Positions 8,079 to 17,002 of a stretch of 64,000 nt of DNA are shown here, piece after piece. The number at the start of each line of letters is the position of its first letter. Position 1 is the first letter of the stretch. The stretch lies in NCBI RefSeq assembly GCF_019468565.1, contig NZ_CP080521.1, positions 3,410,001 to 3,474,000 of the forward strand. The letters run 5' to 3'. Position numbers and translations under genes: made by a program. Origin of the DNA: Pseudonocardia sp. DSM 110487. Lineage in GTDB: Bacteria; Actinomycetota; Actinomycetes; Mycobacteriales; Pseudonocardiaceae. A model generated the notes under the pieces. It had not been told where the DNA came from. It did not search any database and saw nothing but the letters and a program-made list of their open reading frames with translations.

Positions 8079-8584
8079 GGACGCTCCTTCCAGCTCAGCT
8101 CGATCCCGAACGTCGCGAGCCATGCGTTCAGGTCGTGGTCGTGGCTCGCCAGTCCGTCCACGGCGCGGTAAGCGGTGTGCATCGCCGACTCGGCCGCGGC
8201 GGGAGCGAGCAGGCCGAGCGCCACTGCCGCCACGAACTCGTCGACGTCCACCACGGTCGCGTCGTGGCCCGTGCGCACCACGATGTCCAGGTAGTGGTCG
8301 GTGAGCACCCAGCGCCCGCCGTCCCGGACGATCTGGCAGATGTCGAGGTAGAAGTCCTGCTCCCGGGCATGGCCCGGGTTCCACCACCAGTCCGTCACGC
8401 ACAGGCCGAGATCGGGCAGGAGCCATGACTCCACCCAGTGCGCCGTGGGCCGGTTGACCATCGCCCGGCTCATGTAGAGGCCGAACGGCGTCTCGCGGAA
8501 CTCGTCGACGGGGCGCCGGAAACCCTTGGTGTCGGTGTTCACGCGGGCCGGGACGTCGAAGGTCACGGTCTTCGGCGGGTGCAC
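8075..8584 (-). CDS. DUF402 family protein
   Basis: A 169-aa cytosolic protein matching DUF402 (FomD-like nucleoside-diphosphatase fold): a beta-rich core with WLLPDLGLCVTDWWWNPGH, DFYLDICQIVRDGGRWVLTD and the acidic pair DLDIVV/TVVDVDEF, where metal-binding aspartates usually lie. Characterised relatives hydrolyse nucleoside di- or triphosphates or CMP adducts; the substrate is unknown here. GTG at 8584 is the likely start; the frame stays open upstream across uvrB but that part is antisense shadow. The gene is divergent from uvrB with about 50 bp between starts, and convergent on the upstream membrane protein. Confidence 0.75.
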   Translation of the reverse strand: MHPPKTVTFDVPARVNTDTKGFRRPVDEFRETPFGLYMSRAMVNRPTAHWVESWLLPDLGLCVTDWWWNPGHAREQDFYLDICQIVRDGGRWVLTDHYLDIVVRTGHDATVVDVDEFVAAVALGLLAPAAAESAMHTAYRAVDGLASHDHDLNAWLATFGIELSWKERP

Positions 8585-8622
8585 GGAAACCGATGCTGCC
8601 AGTTCTTGTCGGGCCCAGCTCG

Positions 8623-8628
8623 TACCCT
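8623..8628 (+). promoter_or_regulatory. -10 box TACCCT of uvrB
   Basis: TACCCT lies 7 nt before the uvrB GTG at 8636, with no Shine-Dalgarno sequence between, which supports a leaderless mRNA. No LexA box was found in the short uvrB upstream region. Confidence 0.5.
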
Positions 8629-8635
8629 GGACGGC

Positions 8636-10819
8636 GTGGCATTCGCGACTGAGGTTCCCGGCAGCGCCGCGCTCCCGGACGTGCCGGTGGCGCACTCGGA
8701 GTTCCGCCCCGTCGGGGAGATCCCCCGCACGGGCGGCCGCTTCGAGGTCGTCAGCCCGTACCGGCCCGCGGGCGACCAGCCTGCCGCCATCGAGGAGCTG
8801 GAGCGCCGGATCAATGCCGGTGAGCAGGACGTCGTGCTGCTCGGTGCCACCGGCACCGGCAAGTCGGCCACCACCGCGTGGCTGATCGAGCGGCTGCAGC
8901 GGCCCACGCTCGTGATGGCGCCGAACAAGACCCTCGCGGCGCAGCTGGCCAACGAGCTGCGCGAGATGCTGCCCAACAACGCCGTCGAGTACTTCGTCTC
9001 GTACTACGACTACTACCAGCCCGAGGCCTACATCGCGCAGACCGACACCTACATCGAGAAGGACTCCTCGATCAACCAGGACGTCGAGCGCCTGCGCCAC
9101 TCGGCCACGATGAACCTCCTGTCCCGGCGCGACGTCGTCGTGGTGGCCTCGGTGTCCTGCATCTACGGCCTGGGCACGCCGCAGTCCTACCTCGACCGGT
9201 CGGTGAAGCTCGAGGTCGGTGCCACCGTCGAGCGCGACACGCTGCTCCGTGCGCTCGTCGACGTCCAGTACACCCGCAACGACCTCGCGTTCGCCCGGGG
9301 CACGTTCCGGGTCCGCGGCGACACCGTGGAGATCATCCCAGCCTACGAGGAGCTCGCGATCCGCATCGAGTTCTTCGGCGACGAGGTCGAGGCGCTCTAC
9401 TACCTGCACCCGCTCACCGGCGACGTCCTGCGCCAGGTCGACGACGTGCGCATCTTCCCTGCCACCCACTACGTCGCCGGCCCGGATCGGATGGAGCGCG
9501 CCGTCCGCGACATCGAGGCAGAGCTCGAGGAGCGGCTCGCGGAGTTCGAGCGGCAGGGCAAGATGCTCGAGGCGCAGCGGCTGCGGATGCGCACCCAGTA
9601 CGACCTCGAGATGATCCGCCAGGTCGGGTTCTGCTCCGGCATCGAGAACTACTCGCGCCACATCGACGGCCGCGGCGCCGGCTCCGCGCCCGCCACGTTG
9701 ATCGACTATTTCCCCGACGACTTCCTGCTGGTCATCGACGAGTCCCACCAGACGGTCCCGCAGATCGGTGGCATGTACGAGGGCGACATGTCGCGCAAGC
9801 GCAACCTCGTCGAGTTCGGGTTCCGGCTGCCGTCGGCGGTCGACAACCGGCCGCTCACGTGGGAGGAGTTCACCGACCGGATCGGCCAGACGCTCTACCT
9901 GTCCGCCACGCCCGGCCCCTACGAGCTCTCCCGCACGGGCGGGGAGTTCGTCGAGCAGGTCATCCGCCCCACCGGCCTCGTCGACCCGAAGGTCGTGGTC
10001 AAGCCCACCAAGGGCCAGATCGACGACCTGGTCCACGAGATCAGGGAGCGCAGCGACCGCGACGAGCGCGTGCTGGTCACCACCCTCACCAAGAAGATGG
10101 CGGAGGACCTCACCGACTACCTGCTCGAGCTGGGTATCCGGGTGCGCTACCTGCACTCCGAGGTCGACACGCTGCGCCGGGTGGAGCTGCTGAGGCAGCT
10201 GCGGCTCGGCGAGTACGACGTGCTGGTCGGCATCAACCTGCTCCGCGAGGGCCTCGACCTTCCCGAGGTCTCGCTCGTCGCGATCCTCGACGCCGACAAG
10301 GAGGGCTTCCTCCGTTCCGGCACGTCGCTGATCCAGACGATCGGCCGGGCGGCCCGCAACGTGTCGGGCGAGGTGCACATGTACGCCGACAAGGTCACCG
10401 AGTCGATGCAGTACGCCATCGACGAGACCGACCGCCGCCGCGCCAAGCAGGTCGCCTACAACGAGGCCAACGGCCTCGATCCGCAGCCGCTGCGCAAGAA
10501 GATCGCCGACATCCTCGACCAGGTCTACCGGGAGGCCGAGGAGGTCCCCGTCGGCGGGTCCGGGCGCAACCAGTCCCGTGGCAAACGCGCCGCGGGCGAG
10601 CCCGGCCGCGCGCCGGCCGCCGCCAGCTCGGGCATCGTCGCCCGGCGCGACACCGCCAACATGCCCCGCGCAGAGCTGGCCGACCTGGTCCAGCAACTGT
10701 CCGACCAGATGCTCGCCGCGGCCCGCGACCTGCAGTTCGAGCTCGCCGCCCGGATCCGCGACGAGATCGCGGACCTCAAGAAGGAGCTCCGCGGGATGGA
10801 CGCGGCCGGGATCCGCTGA
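8636..10819 (+). CDS. uvrB: Excinuclease ABC subunit B
   Basis: A 727-aa DNA-damage recognition helicase of nucleotide excision repair, which UvrA loads onto lesions and which recruits UvrC. Visible signatures are PYRPAGDQPAAI, Walker A GATGTGKS near residues 70-77, the beta-hairpin stretch VSYYDYYQPEAYIAQTDTY, the DESH box in LVIDESHQTVPQ, helicase motif VI in QTIGRAARN, and a C-terminal UVR domain (ELAARIRDEIADLKKELRG) that binds UvrC. Length is normal. The GTG at 8636 is chosen because it directly follows a -10 box and gives the usual N-terminus. Its partner uvrA starts 52 kb away at 62767. Confidence 0.98.
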   Translation: MAFATEVPGSAALPDVPVAHSEFRPVGEIPRTGGRFEVVSPYRPAGDQPAAIEELERRINAGEQDVVLLGATGTGKSATTAWLIERLQRPTLVMAPNKTLAAQLANELREMLPNNAVEYFVSYYDYYQPEAYIAQTDTYIEKDSSINQDVERLRHSATMNLLSRRDVVVVASVSCIYGLGTPQSYLDRSVKLEVGATVERDTLLRALVDVQYTRNDLAFARGTFRVRGDTVEIIPAYEELAIRIEFFGDEVEALYYLHPLTGDVLRQVDDVRIFPATHYVAGPDRMERAVRDIEAELEERLAEFERQGKMLEAQRLRMRTQYDLEMIRQVGFCSGIENYSRHIDGRGAGSAPATLIDYFPDDFLLVIDESHQTVPQIGGMYEGDMSRKRNLVEFGFRLPSAVDNRPLTWEEFTDRIGQTLYLSATPGPYELSRTGGEFVEQVIRPTGLVDPKVVVKPTKGQIDDLVHEIRERSDRDERVLVTTLTKKMAEDLTDYLLELGIRVRYLHSEVDTLRRVELLRQLRLGEYDVLVGINLLREGLDLPEVSLVAILDADKEGFLRSGTSLIQTIGRAARNVSGEVHMYADKVTESMQYAIDETDRRRAKQVAYNEANGLDPQPLRKKIADILDQVYREAEEVPVGGSGRNQSRGKRAAGEPGRAPAAASSGIVARRDTANMPRAELADLVQQLSDQMLAAARDLQFELAARIRDEIADLKKELRGMDAAGIR

Positions 10820-10868
10820 GGCCGTCCCGGCTCCGGATGGGCGGTGGCCGCCGGGGGCGGGGCAGGCC

Positions 10869-11012
10869 GTGATCGTCGGGTGGGTGCGCCAACGGCCGGA
10901 TATGGCCGTGTGCGCACCCACCTGGTGATCTTGCGCTCTCGTGTCGTCGTGATCGTCGCTCGGGTGCGTTGACGGCCGGATGTGGCCGCCTGCACACCGG
11001 GACGCTGATCAT
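10869..11012. repeat. Two tandem hairpin-bearing repeats, period 80 bp
   Basis: Two copies of a ~64-bp unit start at 10869 and 10949, both beginning GTGATCGTCG and sharing GGGTGCG, ACGGCCGGAT and TGGCCG at matching offsets. Each is itself palindromic. Copy one forms a near-perfect stem; copy two is more degenerate. They fill the 290-bp gap between uvrB and the GT87 gene, where no protein gene was found. Confidence 0.65.
10881..10920 (+). terminator. Hairpin downstream of uvrB
   Basis: A 17-position stem (10881-10897 with 10904-10920) has only two mismatches and a 6-nt loop. It lies about 60 nt after the uvrB stop and could end that transcript. It is the first copy of the tandem repeat in this gap. 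Confidence 0.55.
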
Positions 11013-11109
11013 GGGTGCGGATGAGGGCCGGCGCCGCAGGGGTGGGCGTCGTGCGGGGCCACGGTCGGGCTACCGTGGCGGGGGAGCTAGGTAGGGGAGG
11101 GAGACAAGC

Positions 11110-12387
11110 GTGACGGTTGTCGGCGCGTCGACCGCACGCACGCCAGTCGCTCCGCGGCTGCTCCAACTTCTCCGCACGCCGTCGCGCGTCGTGCCGGTCA
11201 CCGTGCCGCTCCTCGCGCTGGCGCTCGCGGGGCTCGTGGCGCACACCGGCGGCCGGCACATCGACCTGGAGGTCTACCGGTTCGGGGTGCAGGCCTGGCT
11301 GGCAGGCGGGGACCTCTACGGACCCTTGCCCGTGACCTCGGGGAACATCGCGCTGCCGTTCATCTACCCGCCGTTCGCGGCACTGCTGATGGTGCCGCTC
11401 GCGGTCGTGCCGTGGGTCGTCGCGTGGGTGGGGCTGCTCGGGCTCTCGGCGCTGTCGCTCGGCGCCACCCTGTACGTCTTCGCGCGGCGGCTGTGGCCGT
11501 CCGGCGGGCGGGCCGGCGCCCTGTCGGTCGCGTCGATCGCGCTGCCGCTCGCGCTGGTCGTTGAACCGGGGCGGGCCATCGACTTCGACCACCCCGTCCC
11601 TGGCCGTCCGGCGCTCGGGCTCGAGCCGGTGCTGCAGACGATCGAGTTCGGGCAGATCAACCTCGTGCTGATGGCGCTGGTCGCCCTCGACTGCCTGGTC
11701 GCCAGGCCGAAGTGGCCGCGCGGCATGCTCATCGGTGTCGCCGCGGCGATCAAGCTGACGCCCGCGGTCTTCGTGCTGTTCTTCCTCCTGCGCCGGGACT
11801 ACCGCGCCGCTGCCACGTCTGCCGTCTCAGGGATCGTCGCCACCGTGATCGGGTTCGTCGTGGCGCCCACGCAGTCGTGGGAGTTCTGGTCCGACCCGGC
11901 CGGCGGGGTGAGCGGCTCGCCGTTCTTCACCAACCAGACGTTCGAGGCGATGCTGGTTCGGGCCGGGGTCGACGGCACGCCGCGCACCGTCGCATGGCTC
12001 CTGCTGTCGGTCGTGCTGCTCGCGCTCGCCGCCCCCGCGATCCGGCGGGCGCCCGCGCCGCTGGCGCTCGTCACGCTCGCGGCCGTCGGGCTGCTGGTCT
12101 CCCCGACGTCCTGGTCGCACCACTGGGTGTGGGTGGCGCCCGCGCTGCTCGTCGCCGCGGCCACCGCGTGGGCGCAGCGGTCGGCCGTGTGGACGGCGGT
12201 CACGGTGGCGATGGCGGCGGTCTTCGTCGTCGCGCCACACCAATTCGTCCACCCCCGCGGCGGGGAGCAGGAGCTGACGTGGACGCCGCTGCAGCAGGCC
12301 GTCGACGGTACCTACGTGTGGTTCACCGTCCTGCTGATCGTCCTGCTGTGGTTCTCGCAGCGGTCCCGGGCGAAAGCCTCCCCATGA
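11110..12387 (+). CDS. GT87-family polyprenol-dependent mannosyltransferase-like membrane protein
   Basis: A 425-aa integral membrane protein with about ten to eleven hydrophobic helices. The first periplasmic loop carries GGRHIDLEVYRFG, matching the conserved aspartate-containing motif of GT87 (DUF2029) alpha-1,2-mannosyltransferases, which use polyprenyl-phosphate mannose to decorate lipomannan, lipoarabinomannan or similar glycans outside the membrane. The IYPPFAALLMVPLA stretch also fits. The acceptor cannot be told. GTG at 11110 has a GGAGGGAG ribosome binding site; a TACCGT box lies about 35 nt upstream. The next gene overlaps by 4 nt. Confidence 0.82.
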   Translation: MTVVGASTARTPVAPRLLQLLRTPSRVVPVTVPLLALALAGLVAHTGGRHIDLEVYRFGVQAWLAGGDLYGPLPVTSGNIALPFIYPPFAALLMVPLAVVPWVVAWVGLLGLSALSLGATLYVFARRLWPSGGRAGALSVASIALPLALVVEPGRAIDFDHPVPGRPALGLEPVLQTIEFGQINLVLMALVALDCLVARPKWPRGMLIGVAAAIKLTPAVFVLFFLLRRDYRAAATSAVSGIVATVIGFVVAPTQSWEFWSDPAGGVSGSPFFTNQTFEAMLVRAGVDGTPRTVAWLLLSVVLLALAAPAIRRAPAPLALVTLAAVGLLVSPTSWSHHWVWVAPALLVAAATAWAQRSAVWTAVTVAMAAVFVVAPHQFVHPRGGEQELTWTPLQQAVDGTYVWFTVLLIVLLWFSQRSRAKASP

Positions 12388-12743
12388 CCGAGGACACGGC
12401 GATGCACGACGAGCTCGTCGCGTACTGCCTGGCCAAACCGGGCGCCGTCGAGGACGAGCCGTGGGAGGGCGACGTCGTGGCCAAGGTCGGCGGGAAGATC
12501 TTCGCGTTCCTCGGTGGCGGTGGGCTGGGCGTCAAGTGCGGTGCGACCGAGGACGAGGCCGCGGAGCTGCGCCACCGCTACCCGGAGCACGTCACGGTGA
12601 TGCCCTACATCGGCCGGCACGGCTGGAACAGCGTGCGGGTCGACGGCACGATCCCGGACGAGGAGCTGCGCGAGCTCGTCGACGAGTCCTACGACGCGAT
12701 CGTCGCCAAGTTGCCGAAGCGGCTTCGCCCGACTGGGGGATGA
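12384..12743 (+). CDS. MmcQ/YjbR family protein
   Basis: A 119-aa protein of the YjbR/CyaY-like fold: an N-terminal helix with LVAYCLAKPGAVEDEPWEGD, a strand hairpin VAKVGGKIFAFLG, and the C-terminal MPYIGRHGWNSVRVDG segment followed by ELVDESYDAIVAKLPK. The family is called DNA-binding from its structure, but no function is settled. The ATG overlaps the stop of the GT87 gene by 4 nt (ATGA), so the two are co-translated although no functional link is evident. It is followed 18 nt later by a VOC gene. Confidence 0.85.
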   Translation: MTEDTAMHDELVAYCLAKPGAVEDEPWEGDVVAKVGGKIFAFLGGGGLGVKCGATEDEAAELRHRYPEHVTVMPYIGRHGWNSVRVDGTIPDEELRELVDESYDAIVAKLPKRLRPTGG

Positions 12744-12761
12744 CGCGGCAAACTGCAACCC

Positions 12762-13163
12762 ATGGCGATCCCCCTCCAGATCACTGTGGACGCGCGCGAC
12801 CCCAGGCGGCTGGCCGCGTTCTGGGCGGTGGCTCTCGGGTACGTGCTGCAGCCGCCGCGGCCGGGATATCTCGTGAGCAGCGGCGACGGCGCGCGGGAGG
12901 AGCAGTACACCGCGATCGTCGACCCCGCGGGCATCGGGCCGCGGATCCTGTTCCAGCGCGTGCCCGAGCCGAAGAAGCTGAAGAACCGCGTGCACCTCGA
13001 CGTCAACGCCGGGCACGGTGCCCTGGACCGGCGGGCGGCCGTGCGGTCGCACATGTCCCAGCTCGTGGCCGCGGGCGCCAGCATGGTGCGGGAGATGCGG
13101 GAGGAGAGCGGCTGGTGGATCGTGCTCACCGATCCCGAGGGGAACGAGTTCTGCCTGCAATGA
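12762..13163 (+). CDS. VOC (glyoxalase-like) family protein
   Basis: A 133-aa protein with the VOC fold pattern: ITVDARDPRRLAAFWAVALG at the start, where a metal-ligand position precedes the first helix, VHLDVNAG in the middle, and VLTDPEGNEFCLQ at the end, with the conserved glutamate before FCL. VOC proteins include glyoxalases, dioxygenases and resistance proteins; nothing in the context fixes the substrate. The length fits a single half-module pair. It is the last gene of the GT87-yjbR-VOC run and converges on a LysR gene. Confidence 0.83.
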   Translation: MAIPLQITVDARDPRRLAAFWAVALGYVLQPPRPGYLVSSGDGAREEQYTAIVDPAGIGPRILFQRVPEPKKLKNRVHLDVNAGHGALDRRAAVRSHMSQLVAAGASMVREMREESGWWIVLTDPEGNEFCLQ

Positions 13164-13199
13164 GCGAGCGGAGCGAGCGCGCGAAGCGCCGGCTGAGCG

Positions 13200-14114
13200 T
13201 CAGCGAGGCCGAGCGGTGAGCGAGTCCGCCTCTGCGCGCAGCGCGTCGAGCACGCTCGCGACGGCGGGCCGTTCCGCCGTGCTCGTGCGCACCACCGCCT
13301 CCACGAGCCGGCCCGCGCGGACCCCGGCGAGCGGACGTACGACGAGCCTGCGGCCACCACGGTCGTCGGTGGAGTAGCGGGGCAGCAGCGCGATCCCGTG
13401 CCCGGCCGCCACCAGCTCCTCGGTGACGGCGAAGTCGTTGATCCGCTGCACCACCCGCGGCGTGGAGCCGGTGGCAACCGCGAGCGATCGCAGGATGTCG
13501 TCGACGGGCCAGCCGACGCCCACGCTGATCCAGTCCTCACCTGCGAGCTCCTCGAGCCGCAGCCGTCTCCGCCGCGCGAGCCGCTGCCGCGGTGGGAGCG
13601 CGACGTCGAGCGGTTCGCGCAGCAACGGGACGACGAGCCACCGGGTGGTGGGCGGCGGGGGCGCCGTCTCGTCGCGGTGGCTCACCACGACGTCGAAGTC
13701 GGCGGCGAGGGCGGGCACGTCGGTGGGGGTCATGTCGACGTCGCGGCACAGCAGATCGACGCCGGGCATCGCGTTCACGCGCCGCAGCAGCCCCGGGAGC
13801 AGCATCCGCGCCCCGGACGGGAACAGGGCGACCCGCACCTGTCCACGCGGCTCCGTGCGCAGCCGCTCCACCGCGGCCTCGGCCCGCGCGAGCGCGGTGA
13901 GCACCCCCTCGGTCTCGGCGACGAGCGCGTGCCCGGCGTCGGTGAGGCGCAGCCCGCGTCCCGCCGGCTCGGTGAGCGGCATGCCGACCTCCTCGGCGAG
14001 CGCCTTGAGCTGCTGGGAGATCGCGGACGGGGTGAACGAGAGCGCGGCGGCGACCGCCGTGACCGAGCCACGGTCGGCGAGCTCACGCAGCACCCGCAGC
14101 CGCTGGACGTCCAT
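13200..14114 (-). CDS. LysR family transcriptional regulator
   Basis: A 304-aa protein with the LysR winged helix-turn-helix at residues 1-60 (MDVQRLRVLRELADRGSV, then SFTPSAISQQLKALAEEVG) and a periplasmic-binding-like effector domain from about residue 85. It is divergent from an EamA permease gene with a 73-bp shared regulatory gap, the standard layout for a LysR factor controlling its neighbour. A second LysR/EamA pair of the same design lies at 59004-61027. The inducer is unknown. Start is ATG at 14114. Confidence 0.9.
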   Translation of the reverse strand: MDVQRLRVLRELADRGSVTAVAAALSFTPSAISQQLKALAEEVGMPLTEPAGRGLRLTDAGHALVAETEGVLTALARAEAAVERLRTEPRGQVRVALFPSGARMLLPGLLRRVNAMPGVDLLCRDVDMTPTDVPALAADFDVVVSHRDETAPPPPTTRWLVVPLLREPLDVALPPRQRLARRRRLRLEELAGEDWISVGVGWPVDDILRSLAVATGSTPRVVQRINDFAVTEELVAAGHGIALLPRYSTDDRGGRRLVVRPLAGVRAGRLVEAVVRTSTAERPAVASVLDALRAEADSLTARPR

Positions 14115-14187
14115 GAAGCGATCCTAAAGAGTCGTTTCAGAACATTTCGCTGGTCTGTGTGGTCGTCAGCCCGAAGACTGCGAGGAC

Positions 14188-15090
14188 GTGACCATCCGCC
14201 ACCGCCTGCTCGCGGGGTTCGTCGCCATCCTCTGGGGCGGGAACTTCATCGCGATCCACGTCGGGCTGGAACACTTCCCCCCGCTGTTCCTGGCCGGGAT
14301 CCGGTTCCTGGTGCTCGCCGTGCCGACGGTCCTGCTGGTGCCGTGGCCCCGGGTGCCGCTGCGCTGGTTGCTGGGGTACGGGGTCGGGTTCGGCACCGTG
14401 CAGTTCATCTTCCTGTTCATCGCGATGGACATCGGGATGCCGACCGGGCTCGCGTCGCTGGTGCTGCAGTCGTCCGCGCCGTTCACGGTGCTGCTCGGGG
14501 CGCTGCTCCTGCGCGAGCGGATCTCGCCGCGGCAGGGGATCGGCATCTCGATCGCGCTGCTCGGGTTCGTGGCGATCGCGGTGTCGCGGGCACAGGTGGC
14601 CGCCGTGCTTCCGGTGCTGCTCACCCTGCTCGGGGCGCTGGGCTGGGCGTTCGGCAACCTCGCCAGCCGCCTTGCCGCGGCGCCGAACCCGATGCACCTG
14701 ACGTTGTGGGCGTCGGTGGTGCCACCGATCCCGCTGCTGGCGATGTCGCTGATCTGGGAGGGCCCGGCAGCGGGCTGGGAGGCGGTGCGCGCCGCCGTCA
14801 CACCCGCGGGCCTGCCCGGCGTCGTGGCGCTCGGGTACATCGCGGTGCTGGGCACGCTGATCGGATCGGGGCTCTGGGTCGGGCTGATGCGGCGGTACCC
14901 GGCCGGGGTAGTGGCGCCGTACTCGATGCTCGTGCCGGTGGTGGGTATCGGGCTGGCCGCCACGTTGCTCGGCGAGCGGCCGAGCGTGGTGGAGCTGGTG
15001 TCCGCGGCGGTCATCGTCGGGGGCGTGCTGCTGGGCACGCCACGTCCCGCGCCGATCGTGGTGTCGACGAAGAGCATCGCGCCTGCCTAG
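14188..15090 (+). CDS. EamA family drug/metabolite transporter
   Basis: A 300-aa membrane protein with ten hydrophobic helices in two EamA repeats, each of about 130 residues; ILWGGNFIAIHVGLEHFPPL in the first helix pair is characteristic (WGxNF). Members export amino acids, purines or other metabolites by proton antiport or facilitate uptake. GTG at 14188 is the start. The divergent LysR gene at 13200-14114 is the likely regulator. The end lies 11 bp before the GAF regulator gene, so read-through into it is possible. Confidence 0.88.
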   Translation: MTIRHRLLAGFVAILWGGNFIAIHVGLEHFPPLFLAGIRFLVLAVPTVLLVPWPRVPLRWLLGYGVGFGTVQFIFLFIAMDIGMPTGLASLVLQSSAPFTVLLGALLLRERISPRQGIGISIALLGFVAIAVSRAQVAAVLPVLLTLLGALGWAFGNLASRLAAAPNPMHLTLWASVVPPIPLLAMSLIWEGPAAGWEAVRAAVTPAGLPGVVALGYIAVLGTLIGSGLWVGLMRRYPAGVVAPYSMLVPVVGIGLAATLLGERPSVVELVSAAVIVGGVLLGTPRPAPIVVSTKSIAPA

Positions 15091-15101
15091 TGTGAGCCCG
15101 G

Positions 15102-16367
15102 GTGATGCTCATGAGTGCGGACGAAGGGGTCTGCGCGCTCCGGCCGGGCACGGATATCGGCCGGCACGCTCGCATGCTCGCCCGCGTCCACGACGCGCTG
15201 CTCTCCGGCGACCGGCCGCCTGCCGCGCCGCGCCGGCTCGTCGCGCGGTCCTGGGAGCGGGTGCGGGCGCAGGGCGTCGATCCCGACCTCGGCCATCCGT
15301 CCGGCCCGTTGCCTCCGACCGAGGTGGAGCGGCGCCGGGTGGGGAACCCGCTGCAGCGGGTGCTGCCCGAGCTGCGCGCCGCGCTCACGTCGGTGGCCGA
15401 CGACGCCACGCACATCATGGTCATCACCGATGCCGAAGGCAGGCTGCTCTGGCGGGAGGGGGCGGCGCAGGTGCGCCGCCGCGCCGACCGGCTCGGCTTC
15501 ACCGAGGGCGCCGACTGGTCGGAGGCCAGCGTCGGCAGCAACGCCATAGGCACCGCCCTCGCCGAGGCGGCCCCCGTGCAGATGTTCGCGGCCGAGCACT
15601 TCGTGCGGTCCCACCACGTCTGGACCTGCACCGCCTGCCCCGTGCACGACCCGCGCTCCGGTGAGCTGCTGGGTGTGGTCGACGTCAGCGGGCCTGCGCA
15701 CACCGTGCACCCCACGACGGTTGCGCTGGTCGGCACCGCGGTGAAGCTCGCGGAGGCGAGCCTGTGGCGTCAGCACGAGGGTCGGCTCGAGGCGCTGCGC
15801 GGGCTCGCGGCCCCGATCCTCTCCCGCCTGCGGGGCGCGGGCCTCGTCGTCGACGAGCACGGCTGGGTCGCGGCCGCCACCGGCATGCCGAGCGTGGAGC
15901 GCGTCGCGGTTCCGCGGGCCGGCCGGCCGGTCTCGGTGCACGGCGTGGGCATGCTCGTGCCCGAGCCGGTGCCGGGCGGGTGGCTGCTGCGGGTGGAGGA
16001 CGCCGCCCGGATCCGCCTCACCCTCGACCTCGACGCCCGCCCGCCGCGGGCCGTCGTCGACGGGTCGGCGCGCTGGGTGCACCCGTTGTCCACGCGGCAC
16101 GCCGAGGTCCTCGTGCTGCTGGCCACCGCAGGCCCGGCGGGGATGGACGCCGGCGCGCTGTCGTCGGCGCTCTACGGCGATCGCGACCACCTCGTCACGG
16201 TCCGCGCCGAGATGTCGCGCCTGCGCCGGTCGCTGGGCGGCCTGCTGCTCGCCCGGCCCTACCGGATCGCTCCCGAGGTCGAGGTGTCCGCGCCCGACCC
16301 GGCCGCGTCGGCGCTGCTGCGCGGCTCCACGGCGCCGGGCGTACGCCGGCTCGCCGCAGGTCGCTAA
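15102..16367 (+). CDS. GAF-domain transcriptional regulator, AcoR-like without AAA+ domain
   Basis: A 421-aa regulator. Residues about 85-215 hold a GAF sensor of the AcoR type (VITDAEGRLLWREGAAQ, then WSEASVGSNAIGTALAEAAP and WTCTACPVHDPRSGELLGVV). The C-terminal part from about residue 320 looks like a winged helix (STRHAEVLVLLATAGPAGMD, YGDRDHLVTVRAEMSRLRR). Classical AcoR is a sigma-54 activator; actinobacteria lack sigma-54 and this protein has no AAA+ domain. It lies 636 bp upstream of the acetoin operon and is its probable regulator, by inference. Start could be GTG 15102 or ATG 15105. Confidence 0.8.
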   Translation: MMLMSADEGVCALRPGTDIGRHARMLARVHDALLSGDRPPAAPRRLVARSWERVRAQGVDPDLGHPSGPLPPTEVERRRVGNPLQRVLPELRAALTSVADDATHIMVITDAEGRLLWREGAAQVRRRADRLGFTEGADWSEASVGSNAIGTALAEAAPVQMFAAEHFVRSHHVWTCTACPVHDPRSGELLGVVDVSGPAHTVHPTTVALVGTAVKLAEASLWRQHEGRLEALRGLAAPILSRLRGAGLVVDEHGWVAAATGMPSVERVAVPRAGRPVSVHGVGMLVPEPVPGGWLLRVEDAARIRLTLDLDARPPRAVVDGSARWVHPLSTRHAEVLVLLATAGPAGMDAGALSSALYGDRDHLVTVRAEMSRLRRSLGGLLLARPYRIAPEVEVSAPDPAASALLRGSTAPGVRRLAAGR

Positions 16368-16798
16368 CCAGATTCCAGGCAGTCACGCATGCGGCGGAGA
16401 TCGGCGGCGATGTTCCGGTGCACCTGGCGGGCGAGCAGCGGGGTGGCCCACCCGAAGAACCTGCCGGGGCTGCCGGTGGCGCGGATCGTCACCAGGGTTC
16501 CGTCGGCGTGTGCCTCGAGCTCGTAGCGGACGGTCATCGGGAACGGGCGGTCGACCTGCAGCTCGACCAGCCGGTCCGGTTCGTGCCGGGTGACGACGTA
16601 GCCGTAGGTGAACCGGCGGCCGAGGAACCGTGCGGTCCGAACGACGGTCGCTCCCTCGACGAGCGGGCCGGGTTGCGCCGGGGTGCTGGCGGTGATGCCG
16701 CCGGTCCACCGCAGATCGTTGGCGGGGTCGAACATGAACGCGGCGACCTCGGCCGGGGAGCGGTGCACCACCACGCTCGGCCGGACATCAACTGTCAT
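16364..16798 (-). CDS. SRPBCC family protein
   Basis: A 144-aa protein with the helix-grip (START/Bet v1-like) pattern of SRPBCC polyketide-cyclase-like proteins: VVVHRSPAEVAAFMFDPAND at residues 9-28, WTGGI, then strands GRRFTYGYVVTRHEPDRLVE and the C-terminal helix ARQVHRNIAADLRRMRDCLE. These bind hydrophobic ligands in a central cavity. No substrate is implied by context. The gene lies inside the gap between the GAF regulator and the acetoin operon on the opposite strand, and its stop overlaps the stop of the GAF gene. Confidence 0.82.
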   Translation of the reverse strand: MTVDVRPSVVVHRSPAEVAAFMFDPANDLRWTGGITASTPAQPGPLVEGATVVRTARFLGRRFTYGYVVTRHEPDRLVELQVDRPFPMTVRYELEAHADGTLVTIRATGSPGRFFGWATPLLARQVHRNIAADLRRMRDCLESG

Positions 16799-17002
16799 GG
16801 CGGGCCCATCAGCGCTAGTCGGGGTCGGGGAAGTCGGACCGGCGCTCCTCGAGGTGGTCCTGGGAGATGAGTGTCCTCCGGCCCGCCCGGCGTTACGGGG
16901 CGAGCCGGGTGCAACCTCCGTGCAACTGTTGTCCTGCCGCCCAGATCAAAGTGAGGTGGATCACGCGGGGCGCCGGGGCCTCGCGGAGCCTCGGAGGCGT
17001 GG

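Noticed and set aside
8585..10921. Long minus-strand open frame continuing the DUF402 gene across uvrB
   Set aside because: It is the antisense of uvrB, has low-complexity Leu/Gly/Val/Asp composition caused by codon bias, and the DUF402 domain is complete from GTG 8584.
13164..13216. GAGCG-rich stretch resembling a repeat or hairpin
   Set aside because: The sequence is a loose run of GAGCGAGCG-like words common in GC-rich intergenic DNA, with no stable symmetric stem or fixed period.
16799..17002. Search for a sigma-54 (-24/-12) promoter before acoX
   Set aside because: No GG-N10-GC pair in a proper setting, and actinobacteria lack sigma-54; the nearby regulator also lacks the AAA+ domain.
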